Shown here: positions 1 to 7,055 of the stretch, piece after piece
How positions within the stretch are numbered: position 1 is the first letter of the stretch
How the letters are laid out: every line of letters begins with the position of its first letter
Source: Actinomycetota bacterium
GTDB lineage: Bacteria > Actinomycetota > UBA4738 > HRBIN12
DNA: 14,364 nucleotides
Direction: 5' to 3'
NCBI GenBank assembly: GCA_004366195.1
Contig: ML214206.1
Coordinates: forward strand, 1,631-15,994
Program-made: the position numbers and the translations under genes
Notes under the pieces: model-generated
Seen by the model: only the letters and a program-made list of their open reading frames with translations
Told to the model about the DNA's origin: nothing
Database searches by the model: none

Positions 1-714
1 GGCGGCGGGCGGAGCAGGGCCGGCGCCTATCGGGCCGCGGCCGTGGTCGTCGGCCTCCTGCTCATCGTGTGGGGGGTCGTGACCGCCGTCACGGCCGACC
101 GGCCCCCCCGGGGCGGCACCGTCGCAGAGGAGACCGGGCCGGCCGAGGAGGGCGGCGTCGTCGAGGAGGTGCCGACGGTGTCGGCGCTCGACCGGGCGGA
201 GGAGTCGCTCGACGCGATGATCGCCGCGCTGAGGGACGGGAACTACATCTTCGCCACCGTGGAGGCCCAGAACCTCATGCGGTACCGCGAGCAGGCGCTC
301 GCTGTGGGTTTCTCGGTGAGCGCGTTCGACGCGGAGGTCACCGCCAGGCTCGAGGCCGTCGTGCCGGACCTGCCGCGGCGGGTGGTCACCCAGCTCGCCG
401 ACATCCTGAGGAGCCTGTTCCCGGTCCTCGAGGAGCCGACACGGCCGGGCGGCGGCGCGAGCCTCGTGCTGGGAACGACGGTGACCACCTCGGGAGGCGG
501 GAGCGGGTCCAGCTCGGGAGGCGGGAGCGGGTCCAGCGCCACCGGGGGGACCAGCGGGGGAACCACCAGCGGCTCGACGGGCGGCTCGACGGGCGGCTCG
601 ACCTCGAGGACCCCTCAACCGGGTGACGGCAAGGTCTGGGGCCAGTGGCACAAGGAGCACAAGGGCGACGGAGGGCCGCCACCCTGGGCCAAGGCCAAGG
701 GACACGACGAGTAG
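1..714 (+). CDS. Membrane-anchored protein with Gly/Ser/Thr-rich tail, 5'-truncated
   Basis: Function not recognised. The frame is open from base 1, so the gene probably begins before the window; a GTG at 43 lies inside the hydrophobic stretch and is an unlikely start. Visible residues: a basic N-terminal part (GGGRSRAGAYR), one membrane helix at about 11-31 (AAAVVVGLLLIVWGVVTAVTA), a short acidic/proline linker, a probably helical domain at about 65-150 containing ALDRAEESLDAMIAALRDGN, then a low-complexity Gly/Ser/Thr linker at about 160-205, and a polar C-terminus ending near GPPPWAKAKGHDE. With a positive N-side the helix is likely a signal anchor with the rest outside the cell. The linker is encoded by tandem DNA repeats (490-603). 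The gene converges on the GNAT gene with only 4 nt between stops. A GPPPWA-like C-terminus is one I recall from other actinobacterial exported proteins, but I cannot assign a family. Confidence 0.7.
   Translation, partial: GGGRSRAGAYRAAAVVVGLLLIVWGVVTAVTADRPPRGGTVAEETGPAEEGGVVEEVPTVSALDRAEESLDAMIAALRDGNYIFATVEAQNLMRYREQALAVGFSVSAFDAEVTARLEAVVPDLPRRVVTQLADILRSLFPVLEEPTRPGGGASLVLGTTVTTSGGGSGSSSGGGSGSSATGGTSGGTTSGSTGGSTGGSTSRTPQPGDGKVWGQWHKEHKGDGGPPPWAKAKGHDE
490..603 (+). repeat. Tandem repeats encoding the Gly/Ser/Thr linker
   Basis: Two perfect 24-nt copies (490-513 and 514-537) each encode SGGGSGSS. They are followed by a 12-nt unit GGCTCGACGGGC at 571-582 and 583-594 plus a partial third copy from 595, encoding GSTG repeats. 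Both arrays stay in frame, so copy-number change would lengthen or shorten the linker without a frameshift. Confidence 0.85.
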
Positions 715-718
715 CGGG

Positions 719-1231
719 TCAGAGCAGGATCCGGTAGCGGACCGTGGGTCGCATCTCGCCGTCCACGCGCTCCCGCGTGCTGAGGCCGTCGGCCCGCCAG
801 CCCTCGCGCTCGTAGAAGCGCCGGGCCCGCTCGTTCGTCTCCAGCACCCAGAGCGTGGCGGTGCGGAACCCCCGCTCGCGCAGGTCGGCGAGCGCGTGGT
901 CCAGGAGGCGCTTGCCGATCCCCGCCCCGAACCGGTCGGGGTCGAGGTAGATCGCGTAGAGCTCGCCGGTCCGCTCGTCGGCGTCGGCGTCCTGGCTGGG
1001 CCCGGTCACCGCGAAGCCGACGACGCGGCCGCCCTCCTCCGCGACCCAGGTCCGGTGCGGGCCGGGGCTCTCGAGCGCCGCCCGATGCTGCCCCAGGCGC
1101 TCCTCGACGGAGAGCCCGTCGAGGTAGGCGTCCGAGAGCTGACCCCGGTACGCCGCCTGCCACGACCGCACGTGGATCCGCGCGACGGCCTCCGCGTCCC
1201 TCGGCTCGGCCTCACGGATCCGGAGCGCCAC
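719..1231 (-). CDS. GNAT-family N-acetyltransferase
   Basis: A 170-aa protein of typical single-domain GNAT length. It transfers an acetyl group from acetyl-CoA to an unknown amine. The acetyl-CoA-binding motif A is visible at about 91-114 (LYAIYLDPDRFGAGIGKRLL), with the R-x-G-x-G-I-G-K-like pyrophosphate loop at 100-107. Motif B follows at about 132-145 (TNERARRFYEREGW). The N-terminus (IREAEPRDAEAVARIHVRSW) is typical of the family. The start is GTG at 1231, one nucleotide after the cimA stop, so it is very likely the last gene of the ilv/leu operon and translated by re-initiation. No substrate can be read from the sequence, and its position may reflect simple co-transcription. No hairpin with a T-run is visible after its stop; transcription may end inside the convergent gene. 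Confidence 0.9.
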   Translation of the reverse strand: MALRIREAEPRDAEAVARIHVRSWQAAYRGQLSDAYLDGLSVEERLGQHRAALESPGPHRTWVAEEGGRVVGFAVTGPSQDADADERTGELYAIYLDPDRFGAGIGKRLLDHALADLRERGFRTATLWVLETNERARRFYEREGWRADGLSTRERVDGEMRPTVRYRILL

Positions 1232-1232
1232 G

Positions 1233-2831
1233 TCACCAGGCTACCGGCTCGTCCTCCGCCTTCCGGGGATGGAGCAACCCGTAGAGGTAGCCGTCGACGA
1301 GCGCCTCCCACGAGGCCTCGATGATGTTCTCCGAGACGCCGACCGTGGTCCACTCGCGCTGGCCGTTCGAGGTGTCGATGAGCACCCGCACCACCGCTCC
1401 CGTGCCGTGGGTCTCGTCGAGCACGCGGACCCGGAAGTCCTCCAGCGTGATGTGCTCGAGCTCCGGATAGTCGTTGGTCAACGCCTTCCGCAGCGCGTTG
1501 TCGAGGGCGCTCACCGGCCCCTGTCCCTCGGCGCTCTCGATGTGACGGGTGCCCTTGGTCACGACCTTCACCGTGGCCTCGGCGAGCGGGGGCTCCCCGT
1601 CCCCCACGCGCTCCTCGACGTGGACCCGGTAGCTCTCGATCTCGAAGAAGGGCTGGGTCCAGCCGTCGGCCCGCCGCATCAGCAGCTCCAGGGAGGCGTC
1701 GGCCACCTCGAAGGTGTAGCCGCGGGCCTCGCGCTCCTTGATCTCGCGCACGAGGCGGGGGATCGCCTCCTCACGCAGCTCGACGCCCAGCTCCGCCGCC
1801 TTCATGCGCAGCGTCGAGGCGCCCCCGAGGTCGGAGGCCGCCACCCCGCGCCGGTTCCCCACCGCCTCCGGCGGAACGTGCTCGTACGCCTCGGTGAAGC
1901 GCGAGACCCCGCTCGTGTGCAGCCCGGCCTTGTGGGTGAACGCGTACCGCCCCGCGTAGGGCTGATGGGAGTCCGGAGGGAGGTTGGCCACCTCCGCGAC
2001 GTAGTGCGCGACCTCGGTGAGACGCTCCAAGGAGCCCTCCGGCAGGCACTCGATCCCCATCTTCAGCGTGAGGTTCGCCGCGATGGGGATGAGGTCGGCG
2101 TTCCCGGTCCGCTCGCCGTACCCGTTGATCGTGCCCTGGACCTGGAAGGCGCCGTGCTCCACCGCGACCAGCGAGTTCGCCACGGCGCACCCCGTGTCGT
2201 TGTGGACGTGGACGCCGAGCGGCGCCGAGACCTTCGGCCGGACCTCATCGAGGACGGCCGCGACGTCGCGAGGGAGCATCCCCCCGTTCGTGTCGCAGAG
2301 CACGAGCCGCTCGGCGCCCGCCTCCTCGGCCGCCTCCAGCGTGGCCAGGGCGAACGCCGGATCGCTGCGGTACCCGTCGAAGAAGTGCTCGGCGTCGAAG
2401 AACACCCGCCGGCCCTCCCGGCGGAGGAACGCGATCGAGTCCCTGATCATCGCCAGACCCTCGGCGAGGTCGGTACGCAGCGCCTGCGTGACGTGCAGGT
2501 CCCACGACTTGCCGACCAGGCAGACGACCTCCGTGCCGGCATCGAGCAGGTCGCGCAGGACCTGACTGTCCTCGGCCCGTTCGCCGACCCGCCGGGTCAT
2601 GCCGAAGGCGGTGAGGGTCGCGTGCCGGAGCGTCTCCTTCGTCGCGAGGCGGAAGAACTCCGAGTCCCGCGGGTTGGCGCCCGGCCAGCCGCCCTCGATG
2701 TAGGGCACCCCGAGCTGGTCGATCTTGTGGAGGATCCGGAGACGGTCCTCGATCGTGTAGGAGAGGCCCGCCCGCTGCGCGCCGTCCCGCAACGTGGTGT
2801 CGTACAGCTCGACCCGGCGGACCTCGCTCAT
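1233..2831 (-). CDS. cimA: (R)-citramalate synthase
   Basis: A 532-aa member of the LeuA/CimA family that condenses pyruvate with acetyl-CoA to (R)-citramalate, the first step of the threonine-independent route to 2-oxobutyrate and isoleucine. The HMGL-like TIM barrel starts with DTTLRDGAQRAGLSYT (11-26), and GGWPGANPRD (47-56) is characteristic of the citramalate synthase branch rather than LeuA. Metal-binding H208/H210 with N211-D212 lie in VHVHNDTG, and NGYGERTGNADL (236-247) is the CimA version of the LeuA GERAGN motif. FTHKAGLHTSGV is at about 298-309. A LeuA_dimer-type allosteric domain occupies about 395-520, so end-product inhibition is plausible. The start ATG (2831) overlaps the leuB stop as ATGA. 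The downstream conversion needs LeuCD (not in the window) and LeuB (next door). Substrate is assigned by family resemblance. Confidence 0.93.
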   Translation of the reverse strand: MSEVRRVELYDTTLRDGAQRAGLSYTIEDRLRILHKIDQLGVPYIEGGWPGANPRDSEFFRLATKETLRHATLTAFGMTRRVGERAEDSQVLRDLLDAGTEVVCLVGKSWDLHVTQALRTDLAEGLAMIRDSIAFLRREGRRVFFDAEHFFDGYRSDPAFALATLEAAEEAGAERLVLCDTNGGMLPRDVAAVLDEVRPKVSAPLGVHVHNDTGCAVANSLVAVEHGAFQVQGTINGYGERTGNADLIPIAANLTLKMGIECLPEGSLERLTEVAHYVAEVANLPPDSHQPYAGRYAFTHKAGLHTSGVSRFTEAYEHVPPEAVGNRRGVAASDLGGASTLRMKAAELGVELREEAIPRLVREIKEREARGYTFEVADASLELLMRRADGWTQPFFEIESYRVHVEERVGDGEPPLAEATVKVVTKGTRHIESAEGQGPVSALDNALRKALTNDYPELEHITLEDFRVRVLDETHGTGAVVRVLIDTSNGQREWTTVGVSENIIEASWEALVDGYLYGLLHPRKAEDEPVAW

Positions 2832-3898
2832 GTCGTCGCCCCCTCAACGACCAGGTCCCCCACCTCGGAGGTCGTGTAACCCATCTCGCCGGCCCGCATG
2901 GAGTGCATCTTCGAGCAGGCGAAGCGGATCCCCGCGTCGACCCGGCTCGCGGCGGCGCCCTCCCCCAGCGACCGCAGCATCATCTGGAGCGCCCCGATCG
3001 CGGCGAGCGGGTTGATCGTGCCCTTGCCGACGTGGTCGGGGGCCGTGCCGCCGATCGGCTCGAACATCGAGATGCCCTGGGGGTTGATGTTCGCCCCGGC
3101 GGCGATGCCCATCCCGCCCTGGATGACCGCGCCGAGGTCGGTGATGATGTCGCCGAACATGTTGTCGGTGACGATCACGTCGAACCGGCTCGGCTGCTCG
3201 AGGAAGTAGATGCACGCCGCGTCGACGTGGACGTAGTCGGTCGCGACGTCCGGGTACTCGGCAGCGAGCTCGTCCACGACCCGCTGGTACAGGTCGCCCG
3301 CGTACGTGAGGACGTTCGTCTTGTGCACGAGCGTGAGCTTCCGCCGCCGCTCGCGCGCCAGCTCGAAGGCGTACCGCACGATCCGCTCCACCCCGTGACG
3401 CGTGTTGATCGACTCCTGCACGGCCACCTCGTACGGCGTCCCCTTGCGGTGGAACCCGCCCGCGCCGGTGTACAGGCCCTCCGAGTTCTCCCGGACGACG
3501 ACGAAGTCGACGTCGCCCTCCCCGTGGGAGGGGATCAGCGTCCGGACCCCCGGGTAGCGGATCACCGGCCGCAGGTTCACGTACTGGTCGAGCTCGAACC
3601 GCAGGCGCAGGAGGAGCTCGCGCTCCAGGATCCCCGGCTTCACCTCCGGGTGCCCCACCGCGCCGAGGTAGATCGCGTCGACCCGCCGCAGGCGCTCGAG
3701 CTCATCGTCGGGCAGGGTCTCGCCGGTGCGGAGGAACCGCTCGCCGCCGAGGTCGAACGTCTCGATCTCGACGGCGAAGCCCTCGAGGGCGCGGACGGCC
3801 TCCAGGACCTTCAGCCCCTCGCGGATGACCTCCGGGCCCGTACCGTCGCCCGGGATGACGGCGATGCGGTGGGTGCGGGCGGGTACCCCGGCGCTCAC
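2828..3898 (-). CDS. leuB: 3-isopropylmalate dehydrogenase
   Basis: A 356-aa NAD-dependent beta-decarboxylating dehydrogenase, oxidising 3-isopropylmalate to 2-oxoisocaproate in leucine synthesis; the family also acts on 3-methylmalate in the citramalate route. Visible motifs: IPGDGTGPEV (15-24), the substrate-binding arginine region RLRFELDQYVNLRP (98-111), RENSEGLYTGAGG (137-149), K193 in HKTN, and D226, D250 and D254 around VTDNMFGDIITDLGA. The frame stays open far upstream, antisense-like, but the real start is GTG at 3898: it gives the canonical N-terminus (SAGVPARTHRIAVIPGDG) and a 4-nt GTGA overlap with the leuA stop. The cofactor-side loop reads EPIGGTAPDHVGKG rather than the usual EPVHGSAPDIAGKG, so a related tartrate or homoisocitrate dehydrogenase is a minor alternative; the operon context favours LeuB. 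Confidence 0.92.
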   Translation of the reverse strand: MSAGVPARTHRIAVIPGDGTGPEVIREGLKVLEAVRALEGFAVEIETFDLGGERFLRTGETLPDDELERLRRVDAIYLGAVGHPEVKPGILERELLLRLRFELDQYVNLRPVIRYPGVRTLIPSHGEGDVDFVVVRENSEGLYTGAGGFHRKGTPYEVAVQESINTRHGVERIVRYAFELARERRRKLTLVHKTNVLTYAGDLYQRVVDELAAEYPDVATDYVHVDAACIYFLEQPSRFDVIVTDNMFGDIITDLGAVIQGGMGIAAGANINPQGISMFEPIGGTAPDHVGKGTINPLAAIGALQMMLRSLGEGAAASRVDAGIRFACSKMHSMRAGEMGYTTSEVGDLVVEGATT

Positions 3899-5433
3899 GG
3901 CGTCACCCGCTCCCCGGTCGGCGCCGCCTTCACCTGGAGGGCTCGGTTGATCGCCGCCAGGTACGCGCGGGCGCTCGCCTCGACGACGTCGGTGGCGACC
4001 CCCCGGCCGGTCACGCGCCGGCCCTCGACGTCGAGCTGCACGACGACGTCGCCGAGGGCGTCCGAGCCCCCCGTCACGCTCGACACGTTGAAGGTGACGA
4101 GGCGGGCCTCCACGCCCGTCGCCCGCTGGATCGCCCCCATCGCGGCGTCGATCAGGCCGTCGCCCATGGCCGATTCCTGGATCACCTCGTCGCCGCGGCG
4201 CAGGTGCACGGTGGCCCGTGGCTCGAGGTGCGTGCCGCCGCCGACGACCACGGATTCCAGGACGAACGTCTCCTCGGCCCCGGCGCCGAGCTCCTCGCCG
4301 ACGATCGCCTCCAGGTCCTGCTCGGTGAGCTGGATCTTCCGGTCGGCGAGCTCCTTGAACCGGGCGAAGGCGCGGTTCAGACGCTCGCCCTCGAGGGTGA
4401 TCCCCAGCTTGGCCAGCGCGTCGGCGAAGGCGTGGCGGCCGGAGTGCTTGCCGAGCACGATCCGGTTGCCCTCCAGCCCGATCTCGAGGGGGTCCATGAT
4501 CTCGTAGGTCGCCCGGTTGCTGAGCACGCCGTGCTGGTGGATCCCGCTCTCGTGAGCGAATGCGCTGGAGCCCACCACGGCCTTGTTCGGCTGGACCGTG
4601 TAGCCGGTGAGGCTCGAGACCAGGCGCGAGGTCCGCATGATCTCGCGCGTGTTCAGGTGGTGACGGACGCCGAGGGCCTGCCCGCGCGTGCGGATGATCA
4701 TCGCGATCTCCTCGAGCGAGCAGTTGCCGGCCCGCTCGCCGATCCCGTTCACCGCCACCTCCACCTGCCGGGCGCCGTTCACGATGCCGGCGAGGGAGTT
4801 CGCCACGGCGAGGCCGAGGTCGTTGTGGCAGTGGGTGGAGATCACGACGTGCTCGGGCAGGGCCTCCCGGACCCGGCGGACGAGCTCGCCGAACTCGTGG
4901 GGCATCGCGTAGCCCACCGTGTCGGGGACGTTGATCGTCGTCGCCCCGGCGTCCACGGCGACCTTGAAGCACTCCAGCAGGAACCCGAGCTCGGTCCGCG
5001 TCGCGTCCTGGGCGCTGAACTCGACGTCGTCGGTGTAGCTGACGGCGAGCTTCACCCCCTCGCGGATCGCGTCGAGCACCTGGCCGTGGCTCATCCGGAG
5101 CATGTCCGTCATGTGGATGTCGCTCGTGGAGATGAACGTGTGGATGCGCCACCGCTCGGCCCCCCGAAGCGCCTCCGCCGCCCGCTCGATGTCCCCCGGG
5201 GTGACGCGCGCCAGGGCCGCGATGACCGGGCCGCGCACGCTGGAGGCGATCTCGCGGACGGCCTCGAACTCGCCCTCGCTCGAGATCGGGAAGCCCGCCT
5301 CCAGGATGTCCACGTTCAGCCGGGCGAGCTGCTCGGCGATCTCGACCTTCTCGGCGCGGGTGAGCGCGATCCCGGGCGCTTGTTCCCCGTCGCGCAGCGT
5401 GGTGTCGAAGATCCGTACGACGTCGTCAGGCAT
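3895..5433 (-). CDS. leuA: 2-isopropylmalate synthase
   Basis: A 512-aa enzyme condensing acetyl-CoA with 2-oxoisovalerate, the committed step of leucine synthesis. The TIM barrel opens with FDTTLRDGEQAPGIALT (9-25). The metal ligands are D10 and H201/H203 (STHCHNDLGLAVANSL, 199-214), followed by GIGERAGNCSLEE (230-242) and the HESGIHQHG motif (294-302) of the linker subdomain. The C-terminal leucine-sensing LeuA_dimer domain runs from about 388 to 502 (GDGLIDAAMGAI, then GRGVATDVVEASARAYLAAIN), so leucine feedback inhibition is expected. Length matches the roughly 500-520-aa bacterial LeuA class. The start is ATG 5433 with GGAG-AAGG upstream inside ilvC; the gene overlaps the ilvC end by 8 nt and the leuB start by 4 nt, indicating coupled translation. 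Confidence 0.96.
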   Translation of the reverse strand: MPDDVVRIFDTTLRDGEQAPGIALTRAEKVEIAEQLARLNVDILEAGFPISSEGEFEAVREIASSVRGPVIAALARVTPGDIERAAEALRGAERWRIHTFISTSDIHMTDMLRMSHGQVLDAIREGVKLAVSYTDDVEFSAQDATRTELGFLLECFKVAVDAGATTINVPDTVGYAMPHEFGELVRRVREALPEHVVISTHCHNDLGLAVANSLAGIVNGARQVEVAVNGIGERAGNCSLEEIAMIIRTRGQALGVRHHLNTREIMRTSRLVSSLTGYTVQPNKAVVGSSAFAHESGIHQHGVLSNRATYEIMDPLEIGLEGNRIVLGKHSGRHAFADALAKLGITLEGERLNRAFARFKELADRKIQLTEQDLEAIVGEELGAGAEETFVLESVVVGGGTHLEPRATVHLRRGDEVIQESAMGDGLIDAAMGAIQRATGVEARLVTFNVSSVTGGSDALGDVVVQLDVEGRRVTGRGVATDVVEASARAYLAAINRALQVKAAPTGERVTP

Positions 5434-6442
5434 CGGGAACCACCTTCTCCTCCGACCTCAGCCACGGCATCATCTTCCGGAGCTCCCGACCGACCCGCTC
5501 GATCTGGGCCGCCCGGGCCTCCCGGCGCAGGGCGAGGAAGTGGGGGAAGCCGGCCTCGGCCTCCGCGATCCACTCCTTCGCGAACGCGCCGCTCCGGATC
5601 TCCTCCAGGATCTGCCGCATCCGCTCCCGGACGCCGGCGTCGATCACGCGCGGGCCGCTCCGGTAGTCGCCCCACTCCGCGGTGTCGGAGACGGAGTACC
5701 GCATCCATGAGAGCCCGCCCTCGTAGATCAGGTCCACGATGAGCTTGAGCTCGTGGAGGCACTCGAAGTAGGCGATCTCCGGCTGGTACCCGGCCTCCAC
5801 CAGGGTCTCGAACCCTGCCTCGACCAGGGCGGAGATCCCGCCGCAGAGCACCGTCTGCTCCCCGAAGAGGTCGGTCTCGGTCTCCTCCTGGAAGGTCGTG
5901 CGGATGATCCCCGCCCGAGCGGCCCCGATCCCCGCCCCGTAGGCGAGCGCCCGATCCAAGGCCTTGCCGGTGGCGTCCTGCTGGACGGCGACGAGCGCTG
6001 GCGTGCCGATCCCCTCCTGGTACGTGCGGCGCACGAGGTGTCCCGGTCCCTTCGGGGCGATCATCGTGACGTCGACGTCCTCGGGGGGCACCACGGTGCC
6101 GTAGTGGATCGAGAACCCGTGGGCGAACATCAGCATGTCGCCGGCCTTGAGGTTCGGGGCGATGTCCTGCGCGTAGACCCTCGCGTGCGCGGTGTCCGGC
6201 AGCAGCACCATCGCGACGTCGGAGTCCGCCACGGCCTCGGCCGTCGGCAGCACCCGGAGCCCCGCCTCCTCCGCCCTGGACCAGGATGCGGAGCCCTCGC
6301 GCAGGCCCACGCGCACGTCGAAGCCCGAGTCCCGGAGGTTCAGCGCGTGCGCGTGCCCCTGGCTGCCGAACCCGAGCACCGCGATCCGCTGGCCCTCCAG
6401 GGCCGAGCGATCGGTGTCGGCCTCACGGTAGATCGTCGCCAT
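5426..6442 (-). CDS. ilvC: Ketol-acid reductoisomerase (class I)
   Basis: A 338-aa KARI that isomerises and reduces acetolactate or acetohydroxybutyrate to the dihydroxy acids of the valine and isoleucine pathways, using Mg2+ and a nicotinamide cofactor. The Rossmann loop is LGFGSQGHAHALNLRDSG (23-40). The following loop GLREGSASW with R48, S51 and S53 is of the NADPH type. Catalytic residues expected for class I are in place: H108 (FAHGF), K131 (APKGPGH), D191 and E195 (ETDLFGEQ), E227 and E231 (YFECLHEL) and S252. The length is the short class I form. The start is ATG 6442 with GGAGGGG about 7 nt upstream. A 37-nt gap separates it from ilvN, the only real spacer in the operon, and it holds the palindrome GGCCGCGCGGCC directly after the ilvN stop. 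Confidence 0.97.
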   Translation of the reverse strand: MATIYREADTDRSALEGQRIAVLGFGSQGHAHALNLRDSGFDVRVGLREGSASWSRAEEAGLRVLPTAEAVADSDVAMVLLPDTAHARVYAQDIAPNLKAGDMLMFAHGFSIHYGTVVPPEDVDVTMIAPKGPGHLVRRTYQEGIGTPALVAVQQDATGKALDRALAYGAGIGAARAGIIRTTFQEETETDLFGEQTVLCGGISALVEAGFETLVEAGYQPEIAYFECLHELKLIVDLIYEGGLSWMRYSVSDTAEWGDYRSGPRVIDAGVRERMRQILEEIRSGAFAKEWIAEAEAGFPHFLALRREARAAQIERVGRELRKMMPWLRSEEKVVPDA

Positions 6443-6479
6443 CCCTCATCCCCTCCGTGTCGCGTCCGGCCGCGCGGCC

Positions 6480-7055
6480 TCAGACGCCGCCGCCGGTCCA
6501 CTCCGGTCCGCGTTCGCCAACCGCCTTCAGACGTCGCCCGCGGTCGCGGATCCCGACATCCCCCCGGGCGAGCGCGATCCGACCGGTGCGCGCGAGCTCG
6601 ACGATGCCGAAGTCGCGCAGGAGCTCGAGGAGCGCCTGGAGCTTCTCCGGCGTCCCCGTCCCCTCGATCGTCAGCGTCTTGTGCGTGACGTCGAGGACGC
6701 GCACCCGGAAGACGTCGCAGATCTCGAGCACGCGGGCCCGGGTCTCGCCCTCGGCGCGGACCTTCACCAGCATCAGCTCGCGCTCCACGGCCTCACCCGG
6801 CTCGAGCTCCACGATCTTGATCACGTTGATGAGCTTGTTCAGCTGCTTGACGACCTGCTCGAGGGGCTTGCGGTCCACCTGCACGACGATCGTCATGCGC
6901 GAGAGCCCCGGCTCGGCCGTCGGGCCGACCGCCAGCGAGTCGATGTTGAAGCCCCGGGCGGCGAACAGCCCGGCGACGCGCGTGAGCACGCCCGGCTTGT
7001 CCTCGACCAGGACCGAGATCGTGTGCAGCCGCCTCCCGTTCCCGTTCCCGTTCAT
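6480..7055 (-). CDS. ilvN: Acetolactate synthase small (regulatory) subunit
   Basis: A 191-aa regulatory subunit that binds the catalytic subunit IlvB and confers activation and valine feedback inhibition. An N-terminal ACT domain is clear at about 10-85 (HTISVLVEDKPGVLTRVAGL, then FAARGFNIDSLAVGPTAEPG), and the C-terminal ALS_ss_C domain follows from about 92 to 165 (ERELMLVKVRAE, DVTHKTLTIEGTGTPEK, FGIVELARTGRIALARG). The roughly 20-residue tail after ARGD is extra and Gly/Arg-rich. The frame is open upstream inside ilvB, but the true start is ATG 7055, sharing ATGA with the ilvB stop. The first codons encode NGNGNG before the ACT domain. The length is a little above the usual 160-175 aa. 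Confidence 0.95.
   Translation of the reverse strand: MNGNGNGRRLHTISVLVEDKPGVLTRVAGLFAARGFNIDSLAVGPTAEPGLSRMTIVVQVDRKPLEQVVKQLNKLINVIKIVELEPGEAVERELMLVKVRAEGETRARVLEICDVFRVRVLDVTHKTLTIEGTGTPEKLQALLELLRDFGIVELARTGRIALARGDVGIRDRGRRLKAVGERGPEWTGGGV

Noticed and set aside
1269..2879. Long plus-strand open frame opposite cimA (536 codons)
   Set aside because: Pro/Arg/Leu/Val-rich with no recognisable domain. It is the mirror of cimA's G/C-biased codons; the minus strand encodes a clear enzyme.
3899..5152. N-terminal extension of leuB through the leuA gene
   Set aside because: The same frame stays open by G+C bias, but its translation is Arg/Gly/Pro-rich noise. LeuB homology begins just after GTG 3898, which overlaps the leuA stop.
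4204..5742. Long plus-strand open frame opposite leuA and the ilvC end
   Set aside because: Antisense shadow: low-complexity His/Arg/Asp/Val-rich translation, crossing two real minus-strand genes.
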